NCBI GenBank assembly: GCA_016787415.1
Contig: JAEUUT010000149.1
Span: 1 to 64,000, forward strand
Length of the DNA: 64,000 nt
Direction: 5' to 3'
Source of the DNA: Saprospiraceae bacterium
GTDB taxonomy: Bacteria; Bacteroidota; Bacteroidia; Chitinophagales; Saprospiraceae
Shown: piece by piece, positions 33,601 to 41,783 of the stretch
Layout: each line of letters begins with the position of its first letter
Position numbering within the stretch: position 1 is the first letter of the stretch
Program-made: the position numbers and the translations under genes
Notes under the pieces: model-generated
What the model saw: the letters and a program-made list of their open reading frames with translations, nothing else
Database searches by the model: none
Told to the model about the DNA's origin: nothing

Positions 33601-34838
33601 GCGCCGCCTGCCAGCGAACTCAGGTCGGCGCGGAACGTGGCTACAACATCGGGGTTTCCACTGGCGCGCACAGCCAGGTCATAAATAGCAGGTGCAACGC
33701 TCAAATATCCTGTGGAAGAACCGTATGCCAGGTTGGAAATGAGGTTGTTGGCAACATACACAGCATCTACGTCGACAGCCGGCGCATCGGGGGAGCCATG
33801 CAGCACAGCCAGGTCAACTTGTGTTGGAGTGGAAGCGGTTTCGCGGCCCAGATCATTGATATTCAGGGCAAGTGGGGTAGAAGTGCTGCTCGTGAGACCG
33901 ATTACGGACACCACATACGTTTTGCCATTTTCAAAAGTGTAGGTAAAATTTTTGATCGTATCATTTACAGAAGTGCTGTTGGCAGGAGCGATGCCGATGT
34001 TCATAGGGCTGCCCGCCGGAACAAAATCAAATGCCTTTGCGCCACGGAACGGTACATTGTCGGCATACAGGTTGCCATTTTTATACACGTCGACCACTGT
34101 CGCAGCCGGATCAGGTGAGTTGTGAATCAGTTGTACGCGCGCTGTGGGGCTCAGCGGCAGCGCTGCTACCGTGCCATCCGCAAACACGGCATATAGGCCG
34201 AAAGTATTGGAACCCAGCAATCCACTGGCCATCACTTTCAGGGCCTGTCCTGCTGCGCCGGTCAGGTTGGCACGGTAGGTAGCCAGAATTGTATTGCTGC
34301 CTGCAGGTTTTACATCCAGAAAATAGTCGCCGGGCTGGACACTCAGGTAAGGTGTAAACTGACCATAAGCAAGGTTCGTCACCACATCGCCAATTGTCCG
34401 AACCGCAACATCCACGGCCGGCGCATCGGGTGCGCCATGCAGCACAGAGAGGTCAACCATAGTAGGTGATGCTGCGGCCTCACGGGCATTCGGGTCGGCA
34501 ATCAAGGTGAACGGGGTATCCTGATCGAAGACCAAACCGGAAGCCGTTACCACATAGGTTTTTCCATCTTCAAAGGTTACGTCAAAGTTGAACAAAACAT
34601 CGCTGGCCGAGGTACTGCTGGCCGGCGCAACACCGATGGAAAGTTGTACGCCTGCTGGAAGGGTCAGAAAACCCGTAGCCGTACGAAAGGCAAAATCATC
34701 AAATGTGTTCACTCCATTTACATACACATCTACCGTTGGGTCGGGTGCGTTGTGTACAATCTGTACGCGCGCTGTCTGGGCCAGGGCAGCGACCATTGCA
34801 AACAGCATAAACACAGAGGTGACAAGTAGTTTTTTCAT
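30690..34838 (-). CDS. Giant DUF4397 tandem-repeat surface protein with T9SS sorting domain
   Basis: The 1382-residue protein has a signal peptide (MKKLLVTSVFMLFAMVAALAQ). Six tandem units of about 210 residues each begin ARVQ(I/L/V)(I/V)HN and have two halves: one with a VDVY(V/L/A)-x-N start and one with VLHG(S/A)PDAPAVDVDAV. These are DUF4397 domains. The end has LAPNPVKDRLRVQFDL, AVRDIAGRLLMEG and SGMYQLEIRSDAGVKTAKFIVQ, a T9SS type A sorting domain. A surface adhesin or matrix role is plausible but not shown. Units 4 and 5 are almost identical, and unit length is kept at 630 bases in DNA, a sign of recent duplication or gene conversion. Its own terminator follows; upstream (34839-35060) is an A/T-rich promoter region. 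Confidence 0.9.
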   Translation of the reverse strand: MKKLLVTSVFMLFAMVAALAQTARVQIVHNAPDPTVDVYVNGVNTFDDFAFRTATGFLTLPAGVQLSIGVAPASSTSASDVLFNFDVTFEDGKTYVVTASGLVFDQDTPFTLIADPNAREAAASPTMVDLSVLHGAPDAPAVDVAVRTIGDVVTNLAYGQFTPYLSVQPGDYFLDVKPAGSNTILATYRANLTGAAGQALKVMASGLLGSNTFGLYAVFADGTVAALPLSPTARVQLIHNSPDPAATVVDVYKNGNLYADNVPFRGAKAFDFVPAGSPMNIGIAPANSTSVNDTIKNFTYTFENGKTYVVSVIGLTSSTSTPLALNINDLGRETASTPTQVDLAVLHGSPDAPAVDVDAVYVANNLISNLAYGSSTGYLSVAPAIYDLAVRASGNPDVVATFRADLSSLAGGAAYVFASGLLGGTPAFGLYAALADGTVIALPAAPAPARVQVVHNAVAPTVDVYVGNTLLADDFEFRSATPFVSVAADRPLNVGIALANSASAADALANIPVTFQSGQTYVVFASGIFAGNPGFELLAFPGRESGTLPLLTDVAVLHGAPDAPAVDVDAVYVADDLIDNLAYRSATDYTSLPIGVYDLAVRAHDNPAVLATFRADLSGAGGGAAYVFASGLLGGTPAFGLYAVFPDGTVAALPTSPKARVQVIHNSPSPTVDVYLGNTRLIDNFEFRTATPFVDVLADRNINIGIALSNSTSAADAIATFPVSLPEGSTSVVYASGIVGQSPAFTLIPVAGKEGATDPDNVEVNVFHGSPDAPAVDVDAVYAADDLIDNLAYGNATGYVTLAPGVYDLAIRAHDDPNVVATFRADISGLAGGAAQVFASGLLGGTPAFGLYAAFPNGTVAALPLSPTARVQVIHNSPSPTVDVYLGNTRLIDNFEFRTATPFVDVLADRNINIGIALDNSTSAADAIATFPVSLPEGSTTVVYASGIVGQSPAFTLIPVAGQEAAVDPESIEVNVFHGSPDAPAVDVDAVLIANDLIDNLAYGNATGYVALAPAAYDLAIRAHDDPNVVATFRAELNDTEGIAAQVFASGLLGGTPAFGLYVALPDGTVFPLALSPAPARVQVIHNAIAPTVDVYADNTLLIDNFEFRTATPFVNVPAERPINIGVAAGNSTSAEDALANFPLNLESGRAYVVVAGGVLAGSPGFNLFINEDAREVAVNPANVEFAVFHGSPDAGQVDIRLSNGPTLVEDLAFGDFTDYLSVPPAEYFVDVTPADDTNNPFAEYRADLNGTAGVAATLFASGFRSGATPAFEVWAALANGVTFPLEQAVNSNELENTLNDLQLAPNPVKDRLRVQFDLSTVENLRYAVRDIAGRLLMEGDMGNVSGSFNVELNTGELLSGMYQLEIRSDAGVKTAKFIVQN
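31840..32847 (-). repeat. 630-bp direct repeats within the DUF4397 gene
   Basis: The blocks 31840-32217 and 32470-32847 align with an offset of exactly 630 bases (210 codons) with few base changes, including synonymous positions. Neighbouring units (31.2 and 33.1 kb) are clearly more diverged. Such a pair can lose or gain one unit by recombination and may collapse in short-read assemblies. Confidence 0.85.
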
Positions 34839-35060
34839 GTTTTAAAAAGGAATTGGTTTGTGATAATTGGTTTAAATGTGCCCTTATTAACTCATAGTGT
34901 TTAATGTTGTTCATGGTATTTGATGCAAACATTAAACAAAATGAATTTTTGCCTAAATTAAACAAACCCCTTACCTCCTTTTGCACAACTCCTAAAAACG
35001 CATAATAAACGACGAAACATGAGCCATTCGACCCGAAACAGATTGAGTTCAGTAGCGTTA

Positions 35061-35274
35061 TTTCCCGTAGAATAATTTCCCGCAGAATAATTTCCCGTAG
35101 AGTAATTTCCCGCAGAACTCGCAGAATACACGCAGATTCCCGCAGAACGTAGAGTACACCTTTTACTTAATATTTGTGTACGCTACGTTCTGCGGAAATC
35201 TGCGTGTATTCTGCGAGTTCTGCGGGAAACTACTCTACGGGAAATTATTCTGCGGGAAACTACCCTACAGAAAA
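35061..35274. repeat. Long palindrome of TTTCCCGCAGAATAA-type words with CGTAGAGTACACC centre
   Basis: The left half (35061-35160) repeats TTTCCCG(C/T)AGAATAA words and ends in CGCAGAACGTAGAGTACACC. The right half (35180-35274) is the reverse complement with several changes (CTACGTTCTGCGG, then GGGAAACT/GGGAAATT words). The gap 34839-35405 contains this element and flanking A/T-rich DNA. It lies between two minus-strand genes. The 130 bases after it (35275-35405) show nothing. Confidence 0.9.
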
Positions 35275-35405
35275 TGGCCACAAAAAAAATCCCGAATCCT
35301 GGCCTTGACCAAAATTCGGGATGAGTCACATTTACCGTCGACCACGAGGGCCGCTCCTGAAAACGAATGCATTCAAACAGCCCAAAGCATCCGTTTCATA
35401 CTACA

Positions 35406-36401
35406 CTATTCTTTCACCACTTTTCCGGTGTACACTTTTTCTTTCCCTGTAATTTTTACCACATAAATACCGCGTGGCAAATGCGCCAGCGAAAACGATA
35501 CTGCCCCCGTTTGCGGGTTTTCAAAAGAAACAGATACTCGACGGCCGCTCAGGTCGAATACCTCCAGCGTCTCCGCCCGGTCGCTGCCGATGAAGGCCGT
35601 GGCTATTTCCTGTACCGGATTGGGCTGTACGCTCAGCGACTGAACGGCGGGTTCGTGGCTCGACACTGTAAGCGGGTCGAACCTGGTGCCGCTGTTCAGC
35701 ACTTCTTTGGTATCGGCGTTTTGAACAAAGGCTACCACATAAATTTGGTCGGCATTCCAGCCTGCGGCAACCGAGTAGTTGAACGACTGCGTGATGCTGC
35801 CGCCCGGTGCTGCCAACGTAACAGGTGTGCCGTTAACGGAAGGCAGCATGCTGCGAAACACATCGTAATGCTCCGTGGCGCCAGTATTGGGAGAAGTGTA
35901 GTCCACGTCTTTTTCCACTACGGCCAGGTACAGGTTGTAGTTGCCGGCTGGCACATCGGTATGGGTAAAAATCTGAACAGTCGCCGTCCGATTCGTCCCC
36001 GATGTTTCCGTCACCCGCAAGTGGATCGGGCTGGTGTAACCGATGGCGGTGGTAAGCGTGGCGGCCGGCAACAATTGGCTGCCGCCGTTTACCAGCGTGC
36101 CATTGAGCGCTACGCGTGGCGTGCTGTTGACGCCGTAAAAGTTGGTGCGTGTCGTGTTCTCCGCTGTATTTCCCAGATAAAAAATACAGGAATTGTACGG
36201 GATGGGCGGGTGATAGGCGATATGGTGTACATCAGCCGTGTAACCACTGATAAGGCTGTAAAACGCCGGATTTTTGCTGGCGCAAATACTGCAACGCGAG
36301 TTCGTAAAGTGCTCCAGCAGCACGTATCGTTTTACGGCATTTTGTGCTCCGCCGAACATGCCATAGAGGCTGAATACCAGCATGAAGAGTAGTTTTTTCA
36401 T
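35406..36401 (-). CDS. Omp28-like thioredoxin-fold secreted protein with T9SS sorting domain
   Basis: The start is placed at ATG 36401 (MKKLLFMLVFSLYGMFGGAQ, a signal peptide); a start at 36416 would add five residues. The first part has a thioredoxin-like look: RYVLLEHFTNSRCSICASKNPAFYSLI with a CSIC motif where thioredoxins have CxxC, then NFYGVNSTPRVALNGTLVNGG, including a cis-Pro. This fits the Omp28/thioredoxin-like proteins of Bacteroidota. The last 80 residues are a T9SS type A domain (SVQPNPVQEIATAF, LEVFDLSGRRV, RGIYVVKI, GKVV). It may act on disulphides or carry peptides at the cell surface; that is inference. A TACATTTG promoter element lies upstream. Confidence 0.82.
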   Translation of the reverse strand: MKKLLFMLVFSLYGMFGGAQNAVKRYVLLEHFTNSRCSICASKNPAFYSLISGYTADVHHIAYHPPIPYNSCIFYLGNTAENTTRTNFYGVNSTPRVALNGTLVNGGSQLLPAATLTTAIGYTSPIHLRVTETSGTNRTATVQIFTHTDVPAGNYNLYLAVVEKDVDYTSPNTGATEHYDVFRSMLPSVNGTPVTLAAPGGSITQSFNYSVAAGWNADQIYVVAFVQNADTKEVLNSGTRFDPLTVSSHEPAVQSLSVQPNPVQEIATAFIGSDRAETLEVFDLSGRRVSVSFENPQTGAVSFSLAHLPRGIYVVKITGKEKVYTGKVVKE

Positions 36402-36488
36402 GTTTGATTGTTTCATTATTGTGAGAAAATGATCAGAAACCTGCCCGATCGGCAGGCATTTCACAGGAAGGTGTTAGCGGATGCTGTG

Positions 36489-36496
36489 CAAATGTA
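36489..36496 (-). promoter_or_regulatory. -7 element for the Omp28-like gene
   Basis: The minus strand reads TACATTTG followed by C, a match to TAnnTTTG(C), 88 bases upstream of the ATG at 36401. The divergent gap 36402-36737 also has a CCTGCC-GATC-GGCAGG-like palindrome near 36440-36456 and, on the plus strand before TerC, TACCTTTTTGC near 36698, an imperfect -7 match. Confidence 0.5.
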
Positions 36497-36737
36497 ATCC
36501 CCTTTCATTCGAATGCTTCTATCCGTTGGTCGTCAACCTGCACAAATGTCGCCTGAAGAACGCTTTGCTTTGTCGAACAAGGGCGCGGCCATTTGGGGGG
36601 AAAATTGTATTCTTGCCCCGATTTTGTTTTTGCAAATGCAAATACGGCAGACACCTGAATGATTTGAAAAACTCAAATGCTTGAAACACAGGTGTTTTTA
36701 CCTTTTTGCAGGCATTTCTTAACCAACCCGTATATCC

Positions 36738-37583
36738 ATGTTTCTTCTTACAATGCCCGATTTTGCCTCCGGTGAGGTGTGGATGAGTTTGCTGACGCTG
36801 ACATTCCTGGAAATTGTTTTGGGCGTCGATAACATTATTTTCCTTTCTATTGTGTCGGCCAAACTGCCAGCCGCCGAGCAACCTAAAGCGCGCAATATCG
36901 GCCTCTTACTGGCCATGGGCCTGCGTATTGTGCTGCTGTTCGGCCTGACCTGGATTATTGGCATGAAAGAGCCATTCTTTCATATCGATTTTCTCGGACT
37001 GCATGGCGGTGTGACAGGGCAGGGGCTGATTCTTTTCCTCGGCGGTATTTTCCTGTTGTACAAGGCTACTTCTGAAATTCACCACAAACTGGAAAGTCCG
37101 AATGATGGCGACGACCCGGGGGGCAAAGGGAAATCGGCACTCAGCGCTGTTATCGTGCAAATTACCCTGATCAATGTGGTGTTTTCCTTTGATTCTATTC
37201 TGACCGCCGTGGGGCTTTCCAACGACCTGGTTGTCATGATCATTGCTATTATCGCATCCGTGCTGGTCATGATGCTGTTCTCAGGCCCTGTGAGCCAGTT
37301 TGTCAATAAACACCCTACGGTACAAATGTTGGGCCTGTCGTTCCTGATCCTGATCGGTTTTTCGCTGATTGCTGAAGCGGCACACCTGGGCCATTTTATC
37401 GAAGGCTCCGTACCGAAAGGTTACCTGTATTTTGCTATTTTCTTCTCTCTGTTTGTAGAATTCCTCAATATCCGTATGCGCAAAGCCCAAAGCCCTGTGC
37501 AATTGCACGGATACAGCGAAACGGCCACCAAACGCGGTCTGCTGGACGAGGATTTGCTGGATCAGGAGGAGCAGCAGAAATGA
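36738..37583 (+). CDS. TerC family integral membrane protein
   Basis: The 281-residue protein has about seven transmembrane helices. The acidic signatures of the family are present: LEIVLGVDNIIFLSIVS near the N-terminus and INVVFSFDSILTAVGLSND in the middle, each with Asp residues in a membrane helix. TerC proteins have been linked to tellurite resistance and to metal (manganese) homeostasis and metallation of exported enzymes. No other ter gene is near, so a role in metal export is more likely than tellurite resistance. It ends in a charged tail (LLDEDLLDQEEQQK). Confidence 0.88.
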   Translation: MFLLTMPDFASGEVWMSLLTLTFLEIVLGVDNIIFLSIVSAKLPAAEQPKARNIGLLLAMGLRIVLLFGLTWIIGMKEPFFHIDFLGLHGGVTGQGLILFLGGIFLLYKATSEIHHKLESPNDGDDPGGKGKSALSAVIVQITLINVVFSFDSILTAVGLSNDLVVMIIAIIASVLVMMLFSGPVSQFVNKHPTVQMLGLSFLILIGFSLIAEAAHLGHFIEGSVPKGYLYFAIFFSLFVEFLNIRMRKAQSPVQLHGYSETATKRGLLDEDLLDQEEQQK

Positions 37584-37597
37584 TTTTTTTGGGGGGA

Positions 37598-37782
37598 TGA
37601 ATCAGGATTTTGGGGATTTTTCAGGATTAGAAGGATTCCTTATGTGATGCCCACAATTATGCAAATTAATTTAATGCGCTCTGCTTGCAGGCATGTTCAA
37701 GCCAGTTTAGTCCATTTTATTCAATTTTGACACCACATCGGGAATCCTTTTAATTCTGAAAAATCCCCAAAATCCTGATTCA
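37598..37782. repeat. AGGATT-arm palindrome with a 101-bp core (copy 2)
   Basis: Arms 37598-37639 and 37741-37782 (TGAATCAGGATTTTGGGGAT through GGATTAGAAGGATTCC) pair with few mismatches. The core 37640-37740, including GTGATGCCCACAATTATGCA, CTGCTTGCAGGCATGTT and TTTGACACCACATCGGG, matches the core at 52089-52188 in the same orientation and the core at 52443-52543 in inverted orientation. Confidence 0.9.
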
Positions 37783-37918
37783 ACCCTTATCAACCCTCAT
37801 CAACCTCATCAACCCTTATCAACCTCATCAACCTTATCAACCCCCATCAACCTCATCAACCCTTATCAACCTCATCAACCCTCATCAACCCTTTATCAAC
37901 CCCTCTCATCAACCCTCA
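37783..37918. repeat. TCATCAACC word array before the exonuclease gene
   Basis: About 13 degenerate 9-10 base words (TCATCAACC, TTATCAACCC) run up to two bases before the exonuclease ATG at 37921. They are the complement of the GGTTGATGAG words seen at 24.9 and 63.9 kb. No ribosome binding site is visible. Confidence 0.85.
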
Positions 37919-37920
37919 CC

Positions 37921-38739
37921 ATGCAAGATATCCAACTCAATCTCACCCGCGACCTCGTATTTTTCGATGTAGAAACCACGGGCTTGAACGTCATCCGCGA
38001 CCGCATTGTACAGATTGCGCTGGTGAAGATGTTTAAAAACGGACAGCCGCCGGAAGAACTGTCCATGCTGATCAATCCAGGTATTCCCATTTCGGAAGAG
38101 TCCATGCAAATCCACGGCATCACACCGAAAGACCTGGCTAACAAACCCGTTTTTGCCCAGGTGGCGCAAAAAATATGGGATTTTATCGGCCAATCCGACC
38201 TGGCGGGCTACAACTCCAACCGATTCGATGTGCCCATGCTCATGGAGGAATTTGCCCGGGTAGGTATGGAATTCGACATCAGCAAGCGGCGTTTGATCGA
38301 CGTTCAGCGTATCTTTTACAAGATGGAACCCCGTACGCTCAAGGCTGCGTACAGGTTGTATTGCCAGCGCGAACTCGAAGATGCGCACGATGCCCTGGCC
38401 GATGTGAAAGCCACCATCGATGTGTTTAAAGGCCAGTTGCGCGCTTACGACGGCAAAGACCTGTGGGATGAAGACGGCAGCACGATACCGGCGCCGATCA
38501 AAAACGATATGCAGGCTTTGCACGATTTTACCAACGACCTGCATTTCCTCGACGCCACGCAGAAATTGCGGGTACAACCCGACGGCGTGGTGGTGTTTAA
38601 TTTTGGAAAATACATGGGGCAACCCGTAAAAGAAGTACTCAAAAAAGAACGCAACTACGGCGTCTGGATTCAGGAGCGGGAATTCTCTTCCCAGGTAAAA
38701 CAGATCATCCGCCAGATGATGAAGGAAGTTAGCGCCTGA
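37921..38739 (+). CDS. DnaQ-like 3'-5' exonuclease (DEDDh)
   Basis: The 272-residue protein has an exonuclease domain with FFDVETTGLNVIRDRIVQIALV (motif I, Asp-Glu), YNSNRFDVPMLMEEF (motif II, Asp) and DAHDALADVKAT (motif III, His-x4-Asp), so all DEDDh residues are present. A C-terminal part (about 215-272: VVVFNFGKYMGQPVKEVLKKERNYGVWIQEREFS) resembles the small C-terminal module of exonuclease X-like proteins. It probably trims 3' ends in repair or replication; whether it serves as the polymerase III proofreading subunit cannot be told. The ATG directly follows a repeat array. Confidence 0.9.
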   Translation: MQDIQLNLTRDLVFFDVETTGLNVIRDRIVQIALVKMFKNGQPPEELSMLINPGIPISEESMQIHGITPKDLANKPVFAQVAQKIWDFIGQSDLAGYNSNRFDVPMLMEEFARVGMEFDISKRRLIDVQRIFYKMEPRTLKAAYRLYCQRELEDAHDALADVKATIDVFKGQLRAYDGKDLWDEDGSTIPAPIKNDMQALHDFTNDLHFLDATQKLRVQPDGVVVFNFGKYMGQPVKEVLKKERNYGVWIQEREFSSQVKQIIRQMMKEVSA

Positions 38740-38791
38740 TACACCCTGCCAGAAAACGCAGCACTCAACATGAACACAAAAATCCGGCACC

Positions 38792-39688
38792 ATGCATCAA
38801 CTGTTGTGCAACAGCGTTTTTAGTAAAATCACCAGGCGCAGAACCGGAACTCGCCAGCCGGCAGGACTTTTGTTTTTCGGAATAGCCCTTGCCTTGTCGT
38901 GCTGTTTGGTGGCCTGTTACGAACCGCAGGAAGGTTGTCAGGATATTTCGGCTACCAATTTCGATGCCTCGGCTGATAAAGACTGCGCCTGCTGTACCTA
39001 TCCGAAATTGCGCATCGGCGTGTCGCAGTTCTATGGAAGCAGCCTCTTTATTGAAAATACCCGATATGCTGCATCCGACGGGCACCCGTTCGTACTGAAA
39101 AATGTGTCGTTCTATCTCTCTGATTTTCAACTGTTTCAAAATGGGGAGGCGTTCACTGTCAGCGATACTGTTGGACTCTACACCCTGCCGCCCACCGGAA
39201 ACGACACCATGAGGGAGGTGTTTACCGACGATTTTGTGCTGGTACGCCGCACGCCGATTATCAATGAAGCGGGCACTTTTAGATACGACGGCAGTTTTGA
39301 TCAGATGAAATTTCGCCTTGGCCTCGACGACCAGGCAGAGCGTGTAGTGCCTTCCCGCGCACCGGCAGGGCATCCGCTGCGCACACAATCGGACAGCCTT
39401 TGGCACGGCCGCAGCGAAGGCTTCGTGTTCATGCAGGTGGTGGTAGCGCGCGACACCCTGGCAGGTACCAAACCCGATACCATTTCGCTGAAAAAAGCCG
39501 ATTTGCCCGATTTTATTTTTAGCGCTTCTGGGCCTTTTGTGCATAAAACAGGCTACAATTTCGACATCGTGCTGGCAATTGACCACGAGAAACTGCTGAA
39601 CGGCATCGATTGGACAACCGGCGACATTTCTGCATGGAAATTGCAGATTGTATCCAACTTACAAGGTGCTTTAAGCGTTTATCAGTAA
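38792..39688 (+). CDS. MbnP-like lipoprotein
   Basis: The 298-residue protein has a long basic N-terminus, then a hydrophobic segment ending in a lipobox (CLVACYEP). Next is a Cys-rich stretch EGCQDISATNFDASADKDCACCTYP, a pattern common in Bacteroidota lipoproteins of this family. The MbnP beta-sandwich follows, with FVLKNVSFYLSDFQL and FKLRIGLDD-type strands (here MKFRLGLDDQAERV). MbnP family proteins are copper-binding partners of the di-haem enzyme MbnH, which modifies a tryptophan in MbnP. A second MbnP and an MbnH follow, so the three are one functional set. Copper handling is inferred from the family. Confidence 0.82.
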   Translation: MHQLLCNSVFSKITRRRTGTRQPAGLLFFGIALALSCCLVACYEPQEGCQDISATNFDASADKDCACCTYPKLRIGVSQFYGSSLFIENTRYAASDGHPFVLKNVSFYLSDFQLFQNGEAFTVSDTVGLYTLPPTGNDTMREVFTDDFVLVRRTPIINEAGTFRYDGSFDQMKFRLGLDDQAERVVPSRAPAGHPLRTQSDSLWHGRSEGFVFMQVVVARDTLAGTKPDTISLKKADLPDFIFSASGPFVHKTGYNFDIVLAIDHEKLLNGIDWTTGDISAWKLQIVSNLQGALSVYQ

Positions 39689-39720
39689 GAACATGATTTA
39701 ATTTTTTATCCACCACTGTT

Positions 39721-40479
39721 ATGAAAAAAATTGCCCTGTTTTTGGTCGGCGCTGCACTTGTCGCCTTTTCTTCCTGTGGTAAAGACGAGCCACCCACCGA
39801 CAATAATTTTACCCTGACATTTAAGGCCACCTACGACGGCGTGGCCCTGGAGAAATACAAAAATTACCCGTACGGCGACCGCACGGTGCAGATGAACAAG
39901 TTCAATACTTTTTTGTCCGACCTGATTCTGGTAAAAAAGGACGGTGGCGAACAACGCCTTTCCGATATCGAATGGGTGGATTTTACGCCCGACCTCGCAC
40001 CGGATAACAAAGCCGTAGAAGTCAAATTTCAGTATTCCGTCCCGGCAGGCGATTATACCGCCCTCAAAATCGGATACGGTGTGCGGGCCGACCTCAATGC
40101 TAAAAAGCCGAGCGATTTCGCGCCATCCGAACCCCTGTACCTGGAAAACGAATACTGGTCGGGCTGGCAGAGTTACATCTTCACCAAAGTGCAGGGCTTG
40201 TACGACCTCGATGGTGTAGGCGATCCGGAAAGCGTACTCACATACCACTGCGGATCGGATGCCGTTTATCGCACGGGCGTTTTCAATACAGATGTGAATG
40301 TGTCTGACAAAAGTGGCGCTCTGACAGTAGAATTTGACCTGAAAAAACTGCTGACTGTCAACGGCACACTGCTTGATTTGAGCAATCCGGACAACCGAAA
40401 CACCTCTCACAGCGCCAGTAATATTGTATTGGGAACCAAGGTCATGGATAATTTTGCCAATGCAACTTCCGTAAAATGA
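39721..40479 (+). CDS. MbnP-like lipoprotein, second copy
   Basis: The 252-residue protein has a lipoprotein signal (MKKIALFLVGAALVAFSSC, lipobox AFSSC) and an MbnP domain: FTLTFKATYDGVALEKYKNYPYGDRTVQMNKFNTFLSDLILVK, SVPAGDYTALKIGYGVRADLNAKKPSDF, and WSGWQSYIFTKVQGLYD with tryptophans in the usual region. Its end overlaps the start of the MbnH-like gene by ATGA, so the two are translationally coupled. It is only distantly alike to the first MbnP-like protein upstream, so this is not a recent duplication. Confidence 0.85.
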   Translation: MKKIALFLVGAALVAFSSCGKDEPPTDNNFTLTFKATYDGVALEKYKNYPYGDRTVQMNKFNTFLSDLILVKKDGGEQRLSDIEWVDFTPDLAPDNKAVEVKFQYSVPAGDYTALKIGYGVRADLNAKKPSDFAPSEPLYLENEYWSGWQSYIFTKVQGLYDLDGVGDPESVLTYHCGSDAVYRTGVFNTDVNVSDKSGALTVEFDLKKLLTVNGTLLDLSNPDNRNTSHSASNIVLGTKVMDNFANATSVK

Positions 40480-41648
40480 CACACTACAGGGGAAAAACAG
40501 GTATGGTTGTGGCAGCATTGCTTGCCACTGCGCTGTTGTTATCGCAATGCGGCAAAAACCCGCCCGGCACCAATTGCAAAGACGGCTGCGACCTGACGGG
40601 AATTCCCTACGCTCCAACGGCCTACACCATTCAAAAACCTGCACATTTTCCGCAAATAGCAGTGCCAGCCGATAACCCCATGACGCTGGAAGGCGTGCAA
40701 CTGGGGCGCCGCCTGTTTTACGACCCAATTCTTTCGGCCGACAGCACCATGTCGTGCAGTACGTGTCATTTGCCTGAAATGAGTTTTACAGATGGCAAAG
40801 CCGTTTCCAAGGGCATCGATGGCGTTGCCGGCCGACGCAGCGCCATGTCGCTGTTGAATATCGCCTATGCCACCAACGGACTGTTCTGGGATGGGCGCGC
40901 CCGTACGCTCGAAGACCAGGCCTTGAAGCCTGTGGAAGACCCCATTGAACTGCACCATACCTGGCCCAATGTAGTGGAGCAGTTGAAAAAACATCCGGAA
41001 TATCCCGAATTGTTCAGAAAAGCATTCGGCATCTCGACCTGTTGCGACATTACCAAGGAACTGGCCGCCAAAGCCATTGCCCAGTTCGAACGCATCCTCA
41101 TCAGCAGCGGCACCTCGCGTTTCGATCAGTATGTATTGGGGAATCCCGACGCGCTAGACGACGAAGAACTGGATGGCAAACTCATGTTTTTTGACGAAGG
41201 ACAGGTGGTAAACCTGCCCGATGCCCAGTGTTTTCACTGCCACGGCGGCATCACGCTCACCGGCAATTTTTATTTCAACAACGGCCTCGACAGTGTGGCC
41301 TCGCTCAACGACTTCGTCGACAAAGGCCGGGGCGAAGTGAGCGGCAACCCGACCGACAACGGCAAATTCAGGGCGCCCACGCTGCGCAACATCGAACTGA
41401 CGGCGCCTTATATGCACGACGGTCGTTTTACCACCCTGGAGGCGGTGCTCGAACATTACAACGGCAACGGGAAAGGCGTTTCCAATGAAGATCCTTTCGT
41501 TCGGCAAATCGGCTTCCCGCTGGGGGGAAATGTGCTGACCTATTCGGGCCTGACGCCCTATCAGCGGAAAGCAGTGGTGAAATTTTTGAAAACGCTGACA
41601 GATACTACGTTTATCAACAACCCGGATATTCAAAATCCATTCAGGTAG
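40476..41648 (+). CDS. Di-haem cytochrome c peroxidase family protein (MbnH-like)
   Basis: The 390-residue protein has a lipoprotein-like N-terminus (MVVAALLATALLLSQCGKNPP). It has two haem c sites, CSTCHLPEMSFTDGKAVS at about residue 90 and CFHCHGGITLTGNFYFNNGL at about 252, plus LGRRLFYDPILSADSTMSC, FWDGRARTLEDQALKPVEDPIEL and LRNIELTAPYMHDGRFTTLEAVLEHYN. These are standard for the bacterial cytochrome c peroxidase/MauG family. Placed four bases inside an MbnP gene end, it is most likely MbnH, which uses a bis-Fe(IV) state to oxidise a tryptophan of MbnP. Simple peroxide removal remains possible. Confidence 0.88.
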   Translation: MTHYRGKTGMVVAALLATALLLSQCGKNPPGTNCKDGCDLTGIPYAPTAYTIQKPAHFPQIAVPADNPMTLEGVQLGRRLFYDPILSADSTMSCSTCHLPEMSFTDGKAVSKGIDGVAGRRSAMSLLNIAYATNGLFWDGRARTLEDQALKPVEDPIELHHTWPNVVEQLKKHPEYPELFRKAFGISTCCDITKELAAKAIAQFERILISSGTSRFDQYVLGNPDALDDEELDGKLMFFDEGQVVNLPDAQCFHCHGGITLTGNFYFNNGLDSVASLNDFVDKGRGEVSGNPTDNGKFRAPTLRNIELTAPYMHDGRFTTLEAVLEHYNGNGKGVSNEDPFVRQIGFPLGGNVLTYSGLTPYQRKAVVKFLKTLTDTTFINNPDIQNPFR

Positions 41649-41783
41649 TCCGGCGCTCTTCTTGCATATTATAATGGCATATTGGCCCTTGAAAACGGCT
41701 TTTCCAGACATTTACATGTACATATTTGTCCGCGTTACCCTATTATTACGGATGTAAGTTAACATCCAGTCAATTGCGCAGCC

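Noticed and set aside
35367..36392. A 341-codon plus-strand frame
   Set aside because: It is antisense to the Omp28-like T9SS protein and rich in Arg, His and Val as expected for a shadow frame.
37598..37782. Insertion sequence or MITE with target site duplication
   Set aside because: No transposase, no consistent terminal bases between copies and no clear flanking duplication; kept as a repeat family rather than named as a known mobile element.
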